A DNA stretch of 64,000 nucleotides, taken from positions 57,453,295-57,517,294 of the forward strand of contig OU015524.1 in NCBI GenBank assembly GCA_907165065.1, written 5' to 3'. The DNA comes from Caprimulgus europaeus. Its lineage: Eukaryota; Chordata; Aves; Caprimulgiformes; Caprimulgidae. The translations under genes were made by a program, and so were the position numbers. Positions 22,269 through 32,599 of the stretch are shown one piece after another. The notes below the pieces were generated by a model that was not told where the DNA came from, did not search any database, and was given only the letters and a program-made list of their open reading frames with translations. Position 1 is the first letter of the stretch. Every line of letters begins with the position of its first letter.

Positions 22269-24579
22269 TATTAGCTCAGCTAACAAGGTAAATCTCTGTG
22301 TGCACTGTTTACAGTGGCCTTGCACCTGAGATCATGGGTTGGGGCAGCCTACCCTGTCAGTCCGGTGCTGGAAAGTCTACAGCTGCCACCATGGTGCCAG
22401 AAGAAGCAACCTACAGATGCTATTAGAGGAACAGTGTCACTGAGAGACAGGCTGGGAGCTCTGAGCTCAGAAATAACCATGAATCCTCATAGAAAAAGTT
22501 AAATACAGCCAGGCTAATGTGAAGAGCTCCAGCTAGCAATTGCACCTGCACACTGGTTAGGGCAATGGTGTGCATTAAACACTCACTTTTATCTCCATAG
22601 GAGCTAGCAGATGTGTTGGCTTCACTGCCCCTGAGTGGAGTCAAAACCCTTTGAAGTTCCTTTGTGTTGAAGAACAGCTGCAGCAAAGCGCAGCTTAAGG
22701 CCCAAGCCTACCCAAACTAGTCAGGGCTTATATATGGCAATGTCAGCTCCAGGTGGCCCACACTGGGGATTTAGGGTTTTGCCCTGCTTGCACAGCAAGG
22801 AAGGTGGTGGAGCTGGCACTGGATACACATAACAGGTATAGCAGCATAACTAACCCACCCTAAACAACACAGGTTTAAAAACACAGTGAAGACTAAGAGA
22901 TATTGTAGATTTTACTGAAAAAGAGTTAAGCATAGTGGCCAACCCTAGTTAAAAACTCTGGGTCTGCCTTGGCACTAGTTGGGGTTTCTCGGTAGAGTAG
23001 TGAGCATATATTCATGTCCTGCACTAAACAAACGTGGCATCACAGCAGTAAGGGCAATTCCACCATTAGGAAGAGAGAATGAGGCCAGGGTTAGTCAATA
23101 CTTGTGGTCACAGTCATGAGGAGGAACCCAAAGGCAATTCCAGCTAAATCCAAAGAAGAAAAGAGATCCTGCTTCCCAGTGCAAAAAGGTCCAAAATTAG
23201 GTCAGGAAGAGCCAGCCTCAGCCTAATATCAGTCATGTCCCCTAATCTAGACAAACCCCTGAGTGTTTGCTTTCAAGTCATCTGCTTCACTCCCTCAGGA
23301 GTCAGGGTTTGGTTTCACAGCTGCTATTTTCTACATCAGATATAAAATGCAAATGCATGGAAGGCACAACAAATTTTGAAACTGGCCCAGAAGGAGGCTA
23401 GAAAAATGGAGAACTCCTTGTCTCTGTCTGATGAAAGGGAAGGAATCAGTAATGCTGAATGTAGGCTTAGTAGATAAACACTGTATTAAATAAGCATATC
23501 CATTCTTAGCCCCTAAGCTAGCAGAGCACAGAAGCACATGCAAAATCAGAAATATTTGAGCAGTCTTGTTTATTTCAATGGAATTACGTCCATGCTTAAA
23601 GTTATGCACATGTTTAAATACTGTGTTGTATGTATCTTAAAAAGTAGTAACTTTTTCATGTCCTGTGAGTTGTTTGTTAATTTTAGCATCCAAGGATGTT
23701 CCAGGGGTAAGTATTCATTTTATTATTATTATAAATAAGAAACTGAATAGTATTGCAAGGGAAAAGATGGGTCACCCATTTCATGAAGTAATTGTGATGA
23801 GATTGTCATTCCTAAATTATGCTGTCTTGACTCTTTAAATTTGCTTTTCTTGATTAACAGACATACTTATTTCTACTCATAGGGTAAAAAAATAGTTGCA
23901 CCATTAATAACTTTGTTTGCATCTCATTTAAATACTTTTACCAATAACTATCAGCTAAACCCTCAGACCTTCTCACAAGACACTGGGAAATGAGGTTCAC
24001 ATTCTTGCCTAACAGCCAGTTTAGGTTATGGCACTCTAGAAATGAAACATGGGTATGGTGTGCAGGACTTATCCTTGTTTCACCGGTGTGCCCGGTGGAC
24101 CTTTACTGAAATAATGAAAATTTTAAATTGGTTGAGATCTTGCAACAGAAAATGCACAAGATCTGTTATAATCACTCAGACTTCTTTTATATGTATTTAT
24201 AAAGCCTTTATAACCTGGGGTGATGCAACTCAAAAAGCTGGCAAGTTTTAATAACAGTTTACTATGAGCTGAAGAGAAGCTTTGAAGATCAACACAAGAA
24301 CAAAACTGGAGGTTTATAATGGGCTGCTGCAAGCTGAAGCAGTTGATAGGAAGAATTCCCTAGCCACTGTGCTTGAAAACTCCAGGATATACTGAGCACA
24401 AAGAGCCAAACCTCCTTTCCTCTTTGGAGGTTGCTCTCCAGGATTTACCCTGACACTTGCTGAACAGACTGCATAGAAGACATGTCTTGTCTTGTTCTTC
24501 TGGTTATCATTCTTGCTTTTTTTTTCTTTTTTTTCCCCCCTCAGAACGATTTCAGCAAAGACCATAGCATAAGCTTGTG
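22269..24579. other. Non-genic stretch
   Basis: No gene, RNA or repeat family was recognised. Open frames are at most 92 codons, with no domain. Confidence 0.5.
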
Positions 24580-24830
24580 ACAGAGTGAATTTGTGATCTT
24601 ATCCGATCATCTGGGCTGTTTGCAAAACTTCAGTAGGTGGCAGCGTTTTGTTGATAAATGTTTTGTTATCCAAGTGATCTCATTTAGTGCAACTGTTGCA
24701 ATATTAATAAACTGAACTTATGATTGCATTTGCCAGAACTGAAAATAATGCCATCCTATCTGGCATTTACTCTTATCTGAACTGACAGCAACATCCATTG
24801 TATTTATAAAAGGGGAAAGTCTCTGTGATG
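24580..24830. promoter_or_regulatory. Candidate conserved non-coding element containing a CTCF-like site
   Basis: A repeat-free block around the CTCF-like motif at 24630. It has GATA-type words (CTTATCTGAAC, CTTATCCGATC) and TTGTTGATAAATG (forkhead/CDX-like). Enhancer or boundary function is inferred only. Confidence 0.3.
24630..24645 (+). promoter_or_regulatory. CTCF-like motif
   Basis: TCAGTAGGTGGCAGCG matches CCASYAGRKGGCRSYR at all positions but the first (15 of 16). Motif orientation is plus, the same as the site at 3039, so the two are tandem rather than convergent. Confidence 0.55.
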
Positions 24831-25305
24831 GTACATGTTAGGGGCAGAGGGGAAAGGGAAAACGAAAGGAGAAGCAAAGGCAGACTAAGATTAAAACATT
24901 GATGTTGTTGGCCACCTGATTTATGATTGTAATAGATGAGCTTTCTGGCAATTCTGTTAAATTGTCACTGCTGGGAAATATATGGCTCAAAAGAATGGTT
25001 AGTAGGTTATTCCCTCACCTCTAGCTCACCAGTTCAAATAAAGCCAGTGTTGACAGCATCTGAAAGTTAATACCAGTGGTAACTGGTGTTCTACATTCAG
25101 TTCCTCCTGGATAGATGAGCATGTCAGGAAAAAAATCTCATCACAACTGCTATTTGAGAAACCCAGATTATAAAAGACATCAAGACTCAGACCAATAAAG
25201 AGTCCAGTAAGAATGAAGTACAGGTAAGTGCTGCTTTACTGCCCTGTTAGAAAAAAAATCATTGAACTTAATTGATTAATACAGCTCCTGTATGTTTACA
25301 TATAT

Positions 25306-25321
25306 ACACACACACACACAC
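25306..25321 (+). repeat. (AC)8 microsatellite
   Basis: Eight perfect AC units, preceded by a short TA run. Confidence 0.95.
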
Positions 25322-25640
25322 TTGCACATGATTGCTGGGCCTTAATAGAAATAGATAACTACTTTTATAGTCAGGTTTCTATGTAACATATCACCAGTTT
25401 TGCCTCATATGAAAATATCCTCCTTCTTAGTATGAAATGCAACGCACCATTCTAAATGTAAAGAACAACTTGTGCAGAAGAGAACTGTCCTCAGAGTCAC
25501 CAAGTTAACATGCAGTTAGTTGAGGTCAAAAAAAGAAAAATTAAAGTCTCTGATTCAGTTGCACTGCTAGAAAAGAAGATCAAAGAAGTCATTGGTTTTA
25601 TTACAGACCCCTCAGATTAAAAATTACTTAAATACACCAG

Positions 25641-25720
25641 GCTTTGGGCTAAATCCCACTACCATTAAGATCTATCATGAAAGTGCCATTGACTTAAACA
25701 GAAATTGGATTGGGCCTCCA
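25641..25720 (+). repeat. Possible ancient sauropsid repeat
   Basis: CTAAATCCCACTACCATTAA, GTGCCATTGACTTAAACAG and GGATTGGGCC recall a widespread turtle/crocodile/bird repeat with paired CCATTGA-type words ending in GGATCGGGCCC. It is too short and diverged to name. Confidence 0.35.
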
Positions 25721-27300
25721 AAGAACACATTTAGACTAATATAAATCCTCTAGAAATTAGATATGATAAATAGAGCAAAGGTGTTAAAAGAGGCCTTATG
25801 GCCATATTTGCGTGTATGGACATAATTTTTATTATTCAGGAAATTCCCTAAGGTTGAACAATCAAGAAGGGAAAGACAGAATCAATGTTGCCAAATATCA
25901 AGGTGATTTAGACCTTGCAGAGGAAATTGTGTAAAGATTAAGAGGTCTTTCGGCCTTATGAATGAAAGAGAATTGGAAAGAAGAAAGAATCAGCTATGCT
26001 GTAATAATGGCATTGAAATCAAACATCAGTTAGATATGGCTCAAAGCCTACATAAATACCTGCTCTCAACTTTCAATACAGATTCCAATGTTGATCCTAG
26101 AGGCAAAAGTACAAATGACAATGTGGGACTAAGATGTCAGAATAAAATTATGCTTATAAGGTAGAAGCAAAACTTTGATGGTATTAACAGCAGATGTTTG
26201 TGATGGCTTTGCTTCCTTCCATTAATTAATGGGCAGAGTCCAAGAAGTCCTTACTCATCCCAGACGACAGTCAGCAGACGTATTCCACAACTGGCACTCA
26301 AAAAATTACCAAGGTTTTAAATACTCACTCCAGCTCTAGAGTGATAGTGAATGGCAGTACCTCTGTTTATAAAGGGAAAATGTAACCTGGACAACTGAAA
26401 GGACTGCAAGATTAACAGTCATGTTCGATAGCTGCTAAGAAACCTGACTGAAACAAGACAAACATCCTTCCCACCTGCGACGGAAGGGAAATGACAGACA
26501 GACACTGGAACTGGGATGCCCACCTAGGCAAAATGGTGAAAATGTGTAGAACTGAATCATTGGACCTTGCTGTCACTGAAACCAAAGGTGAACAAGGGGC
26601 TTACAAAGGGGTCAGGATTTCACCCCAAGTATTTCACTTGGTAAAGGTAATTAATTTGTTACTTCCAATAAACACCTGAGAAAGGATGCCAGTGTGAACT
26701 CATATGTTTATACCAATCCATATTAAGCCTAAGAAGAGTAGAGATTTCCAAGAGACATCTAATGGCATCTAATCAAAGGAGGGTTAGAACTGTGCCTGAG
26801 GGGTAGGTACAATCTCTTCCAGCCACTCCATATCCTGCCTCAGATAGCTGTGGTGGTGCAGGCCTCCATCAGCCGCTCACTACACTTCTCAACACCTATC
26901 TGTGATTTCACTTATGCTCCCTGTCACAGTCACAAAGCTGCATTCTTCTCTGTCTCCAAATCTGAACTTAAAATTGCATCCCTTCAAATGAAGCTTGGCA
27001 ACCCTCTGGCACTGCCACCTGAAGACTCATGCCCATCATCACTGGAGGTGGGAGTAGAAGAAAGGCAACACTGACATTGCTTAATTTTAAGTATCCAACT
27101 TTAAGTCACCATGTTAGCGATCTGATTTCTCTGTTTAACCCACAAAGAGAGACAGGATCTTTTCAGAGATGATTAGGGGGTCTTTGAGCTGCCCCCTTAG
27201 AAGTCTGATTGCAAGGTCTGTCAATACAGCTGTACTTATTACAGTGGCAAGTAAATTACTTACCTAAAGTTAAACCCAGTGAACGTTCCCCCGTTAACCC
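25721..27300. other. Non-genic stretch
   Basis: Nothing recognisable on either strand. It is AT-rich with short chance frames. Confidence 0.5.
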
Positions 27301-27302
27301 TT

Positions 27303-27415
27303 TGCATCCCTCATCTGTCAGTATTTACTTTTACTTCAAGGATAAGCTCTTTGGGACAAGCACCATCTTTTTATTCTGTATTTGTTTAGCATCTGTCCCT
27401 ATTGGGTGCTAGACT
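27303..27415 (+). repeat. Ancient MIR/L3-like retroposon 3' end
   Basis: CCTCATCTGTCAGTATTTAC, GGATAAGCTCTTTGGGACAA, GCACCATCTTTTTATTCTGT and TTTGTTTAGCATC follow the order of the sauropsid retroposon tail AAGCTCTTTGGGGCAGGGAC...GTTCTGTGTTTGTACAGCACC. It is the clearest of three such fragments (others at 9.05 and 13.5 kb). Confidence 0.6.
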
Positions 27416-27419
27416 ATGC

Positions 27420-30380
27420 CAAGAGGTAAGGAGGTGTGTGTCTGCTTCCAACCTATTCATTCACACCTAGCTCCGAGAGTGCACCCTCTCACCAGGCACA
27501 GGAGTACGTAAGCTCACTGCCACCAGTAACTGGGTTGTTCTGTTACCCTGACTGCTCCTGAACCCTCAGCATTGTGGTACCATAAATGCTCATAAGCTAG
27601 GACAGAAGTAGGACTCTTCTAACTGCTGGCAAAACTATGTTTTATGACTGGATTAACAAGTTTCAGCCTTCTACTGTTGTGGGACCTTGGTCTATGAGGA
27701 GAGATTGTCTGGCTGTAGGATTAAGTGTAAAGGAACACATACAGGGAAAAAAAAAGTTTACAAAAAAGACACGTAACCTGAGATGAGAACGGACTTTGTA
27801 GCTGCTGAGCCAGAATTAATGATGGAATGCAAAGAAGCTGTAGACTTCTCAGCATAGAGTCAAGAAAGCTAAAAGATACTAAGGTGAAACTCAAAGTAAT
27901 TGAAACAAATTATGTAGGTATGCATTGTATTCAAAGGAATATCAAACCAGAAATTCCTGGAGACTTGAAGCACCCCAGTGATGGAGAAGAAGCAATCGTG
28001 TCTATAATGATGGAATACACAATAACAGATTTGGATTCCCAATCTGCAAGGCACTTAGGCCTGTGATTATTTCTATTTAAATCAATTGAAATGTTTTCGT
28101 TCAAGTGCCTTGTTTCTACTAAAATTTCTCATCTTCATGATAAAAGGATAAAGTGATCAGTTGAAGCTGAGGTGAAGAAGGTAGACTGTTAACCAGCCTA
28201 GTTAAACAGATCCTGGTTGCCTAGAGAAATTACGGGTGCTGTGAAAAGGGATTTCTTCTTCATTAAGGCATTTGGATGGCCATTGGTATTTTTGCCTCCA
28301 TTTGTTGAAGAGTTAATATTCAGCATCGGCACTTTGAAACTGAAATACTTTTTATCTGCAGCAAGATATTAACCTGTGTAAATATGCAATTTGTGAATAC
28401 AGATGTTAGTGTGCACGTAGGCTGCAGAGAAGAACGCAGCACTTAAATGGGAAAATTCTGCCCTGAGTGATGAAGGACACTGTATCCATAGATGGCCTCT
28501 AGAAAATGTGTCAGCCAGGGCAGACTTCTTCAAGGTGGAGGAAGATGCACCCCTTGCTATGCTTCATAGCAAAAATAAGGTACATCCAACTTGCTCTGAT
28601 TCAGTGCTTTTGCTAAGCACAGCTTTAATCACACGTGGATGAGAAGATCAATGTGTACTGTACTGCACAGCTGCTGGAGTCTGAGCAGAAGCCAGTGCAC
28701 TGGCCAACTGTCTTTCCTATGATCTTCCCGAGAGCCTTGGAGATTTCCCACTGTCATGCTTGCACAGGCAGGAAAAGGTTGCCTATATTTTATTTAATCT
28801 GCACCTGTAAGCAAAGCCTAAGATAGGTGAAGTTGAGGTAGTGCCTAGCTACCTTATTGAGTACACAAAGGCAGTAACTTGGAAGAAAACAATACACACT
28901 TCTGCAATAGAGGACTAAACCTCAGTATACAGTAGCTCAGATTAGCTTCACAGAAACTGGAGTTATCACCATCTTACAGTGGTGATGTAGTTCTGAGTCT
29001 GGCCCACGATGCTGTAAATATGAAAGCTAAGTTCTGTCTCTGTATTACAGTATATGAATACTGAAAAGATTTTACAAAGCTTCAAAATAACAGAAGTGTG
29101 AAGAGTGCTGGGTAGATAAACAGAAAAATAAAAGTTTACCACTTCGTCCTCATTTTGAAATGTCTAATCCAGGTTATGAAGAACCAGTCTAAAACTCACA
29201 CTCATGTTAAGTATGCAATGCCCAAGGTGTGTGTCTACAATACAGAAGTGCTTACTGACTAATCTCTTGAAAAGGAATGGAGGTTGAGGAAAGCTGTGCA
29301 GCTCAGAGAAAGAAATGCAAATGCAGATCGACCCTGTAATGAAAAGCCTTCTTATTAAACTGTGTTTTATCTTAGAGCAGTCCTTTTCGGAACACATCCA
29401 AGCAGAGATAAAGGCATTTTACCATACTCATTAGACTGTGCATGGTTTGATGCAATCAGACTCAGATCATTTGCATATGGATCAGTTTAATCTAGTTCTT
29501 CCTGTCTCGCACCTATTGTTAATCATTCCTAGACTCCTTTCCCTCTTCCTAATACTCATTCCCCCTCCTCCTCTATTCCTTTGATTCAAGTAGATAAATG
29601 AATAAGCATAAGGACATCAACATCTTTCTGAGTGATCATCTGCCTTGTATGCTCAGAAAGTCCCATGTTTTGCTGATTACATCCTGGTTGGCATCCCATA
29701 TGTTCTTGACAGTCTCTGTCTTTGCTGATTTAGGAAGGCTGAGGAAGACAGAGAAAGAATATTGACTCAGGCTGTAAACCCCAGCTTAAGTTTACCTCCA
29801 GCTACAAATTAAGTAAGATTTGTGTTCTCAACTTACTCAGCATCGTTAGAACATATCTCTCTGAGTAGCATGTTAAACTGAACAAAGTGACTTCTTTTCT
29901 TTCAGAGCCTGAGTATTATTTCTGCATTTAGCCAGCAGTGGTGATAGCTGCTTTTACATAATTGATCTACAGTGATAGGCTAACCTGTTCTTTGCACAAG
30001 TAATTTTTATTTTTTAGGGGTAATACTGTTTTGGTCTTTTAATAGCAGTGCTGGAGGTCTGTAAGACTTTCCCTCTGAATGGCTGAGTTTGTACTGCTTT
30101 TTCAGAGCATAATTACAACCACAGGTTGAATGACTTTGCCCCAGGTTTATTGTCATGGATCCCCAGTCTTAGCTTTGTTTTTTACTGTAGGGTTTTCATT
30201 TCATTGTTCAGGATGTTCTGTCCAGCAACATTATGATTACAGCCTTGGGGAGGTAATAGGTTTTACAATTGTGTGAGGAGCGTAAGAGAGCAAGAGAATG
30301 GGCAGTTTTCACAAAATGTCTGGCATGGTGATTTTTCCACTCAAGGCTGATGCTGTGCAAGTCTGTGGAGGAAATGTTCA
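27420..30380. other. Non-genic stretch before the candidate terminal exon
   Basis: No repeat or gene recognised. Frames are short and without domains. Confidence 0.5.
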
Positions 30381-30404
30381 TACACTTATATTAAAAATAA
30401 GATC

Positions 30405-30410
30405 TTTATT
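30405..30410 (-). terminator. AATAAA polyadenylation signal for the candidate minus-strand gene
   Basis: On the minus strand AATAAA lies 97 nt past the stop codon at 30508-30510. A 3' UTR of about 120 nt would be short but normal for a small gene. Confidence 0.35.
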
Positions 30411-30507
30411 TTCAGTTGTTGTGTTGTATTCTGTCCATAGCTTTTATGTAAAGACAGCTTTTTACAGGACCAAACTAAACAGGTTGTGTTTGACTTTCTT
30501 TCTGTGA

Positions 30508-30900
30508 CTAGAATAATACATCCTCTGAAAAATGAAGATCAGGCTCCCAGGAGGATCTGCCTTTAAGCATAATAGTTTCTTCTTTGGCATAAGGACGGTG
30601 ATGCAAGTGCAGCTGGTTCTGGCATTCATCACACAAAGTGACCCTGATCTTTCCTTTGTAGTGATGGTGACCTGGGTGAATTCCCTCAGTCCAGAAGAGA
30701 TTTTGTAGTAGACCAACATGGGTGTATACAATGCAGGGGCTAAAGGAGGGGGTGGAGGAGAGCATCCAGGTTCGGTGTCTGTAGTATAACTTCAGAGGAG
30801 TTGTGTATGTATTGTGATTAAGACTACTTAGATTGCAGCAATATATCCCTGATGGTCCTCCCATTCCATGGTACAGGGGAAAGAATGGGCCAGTGAGATC
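30508..30900 (-). CDS. Candidate terminal coding exon of an unidentified gene
   Basis: On the minus strand a frame stays open from a good acceptor (CAGCTGTCCCATTTAG|GATC, exon start 30900) to a TAG at 30508, about 130 codons. The translation has a protein-like, non-repetitive composition rich in His, Tyr and Cys, with pieces such as YRHRTWMLSSTPSF, KGKIRVTLCDECQN and LHLHHRPYAKEET. It includes a CxxC pair. AATAAA follows 97 nt after the stop. The exon starts in phase 0, which fits a possible upstream exon at about 32521-32595. I do not recognise the family. It could also be a decayed gene, or chance, though acceptor, ORF, stop and polyA signal together make chance less likely. No domain function can be given. 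Confidence 0.4.
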   Translation of the reverse strand, partial: DLTGPFFPLYHGMGGPSGIYCCNLSSLNHNTYTTPLKLYYRHRTWMLSSTPSFSPCIVYTHVGLLQNLFWTEGIHPGHHHYKGKIRVTLCDECQNQLHLHHRPYAKEETIMLKGRSSWEPDLHFSEDVLF

Positions 30901-30909
30901 CTAAATGGG

Positions 30910-31930
30910 ACAGCTGCAGACATCTAATAGAGATGAGCATACATGTCTCACATATTATTATTCAAATTAATTTCTGCTGATTATATTTCAGTTTAGGATG
31001 ATGCATTATTTATATTAGAAGTCCTTTTATAGTATCTTGTGAGTAGGGAAGTCACAGCTCACAAGATGGAGAAGATGAGCGCTTCTTAAGAAGGGGCAGT
31101 CTCTGCTGTGTCTTCACAGCATTTAGCACATTAGGACATTGCTGTAATTCCAGATAATGTGAGAAACAAGGCTTAATCTCTGACAGTTCTTTCCATAGAA
31201 CATGGAGAACTTCATTAACTCTGTCTGCGTTGCAGGAAACAGGAAGGAATTAAAAATTCATGCTAAAAATTCCACTGAACAATTTGAAACCTCTAGGAGG
31301 GACAGGGAAAGATTATATACAATTTTATTTCCTGAGAAGGATGAATCCTCCAGGTCAACAGGATTTTAGACAAATTTGATGCAGTTCTCCCTCTTAAAAT
31401 TTTGTGCCTGAAACTACAACAGCCTGACATTTTTTCTCTTGTTTGAAGCACAAGTAGGTTCCTTTTACAGAGGGGATTTCAGCTGGATGAATCCAACGAT
31501 TCACTGTCAGCAAGAAGGTAAAGATGACTGTTGCTTCACTAAGCCCTTTTCTGCTGCCTAGGTGGCATTTTTAGATTTTCATGACAGAAGTTAAAACAGC
31601 ATTGGAAAGCATGCACCGAAAGAGGCTGATCTAAGGTTTAACAACCTTCAGAACTGTACTTGCTAATTTAGAGTAATTGATTTTTCTCAATCTTCATGTT
31701 CCTTTTGATGTAGTTTATTTTCAATGTGCAGTTTTTTAGAGAGGAGAGGTGAAGCAAGGAGAAGAGGTGAATTTCCATCCTCTGGCACCATATTAATGAA
31801 GCAATATTCCTATACTAGCCTCCATCCCTGGAGCTATTGGGGTGCCTGAGAGCAGTAGGCTGCTGTCCCTCTGTGAGACAGAAGAGTGACAGAAAAGAGG
31901 CATATAAGGGTGCCCATGAGTTTCACGGGT
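30910..31930. other. Possible intron of the candidate minus-strand gene
   Basis: No coding signal. If the exons at 30.5-30.9 and 32.5 kb belong together, this stretch and the antisense CR1 at 31934 lie in their intron. Confidence 0.3.
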
Positions 31931-31933
31931 ATT

Positions 31934-32035
31934 TAGAATCATAGAATTGTTTAGTTTGGAAAAGACCTCTAAAATCATTGAGTGCAACCATAAACCTAAC
32001 ACTGCCAGGTCCACCACTAAACCATGTCCTTAACA
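31934..32035 (-). mobile_element. CR1 LINE 3' end, minus strand
   Basis: TAGAATCATAGAATTGTTTA, GGAAAAGACCTCTAAAATCA, CACTGCCAGGTCCACCACTA and AAACCATGTCCTTAA are the antisense of a CR1 3' end of the same type as 1985-2124. Only about 100 bp remain. Confidence 0.88.
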
Positions 32036-32520
32036 GAATTTTCTAAAAAGAGAGGAAGGCTAAGACTGCAGTACCTTGAGCTTGCTTCAGCTTTTTATGG
32101 GAGTATATATATTTGTTCATGGGTGCAGACTGACTTGTGCCCCTTTCTCTTCCAGTCTGTCCCAGGCCTGCTCTCCAGTATCTGAGCCTTGTTCCTCTGC
32201 TTCTCAGGCAGCTGAAGCTCTCATCCAACTGCATTAAATAGTGGCTATTTCTTCATCCCATTTGGTACCAGGACATTAGCAACAGGCACAGCAATAGAAC
32301 TGCTCCTTGTACTCTGTCCCTGTGTCCAGATGTGCACCGGCTGCTGGGACTAGGCAAACCACTGCTCTGAGGTCCCAGGATGCAGCCTGCTCGGGGCAAG
32401 TGGCACCTCTGGGAAACCATTGCGTCGTACGAGCAAAACAAAACAGTTTTCAAAAACCTACTGTTTAGCTAAATTGGACCATAGTTTTACAATGATGTCA
32501 AAAGAAAACGCCTCTTCATA

Positions 32521-32595
32521 CCCCAGCAAATTCATGGCTTTCCTTCGTAGAGTGGAGGTTCATTTGATAAACTGCAGCCTGTATACTGCAGACAC
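32521..32595 (-). CDS. Possible internal exon upstream of the 30.5-kb exon
   Basis: On the minus strand a pyrimidine-rich acceptor (CACCCTTCTTTAG) precedes a 75-nt open segment translating in one frame to pieces such as YQMNLHSTKESHEFAG. It ends GCTGGG|GTATGA, an acceptable donor. It ends in phase 0, matching the phase-0 start of the exon at 30900. Alternative acceptors lie a few bases inside (after CTGCAG). The join is a hypothesis from splice phase only; no homology supports it. Confidence 0.2.
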
Positions 32596-32599
32596 AGGC

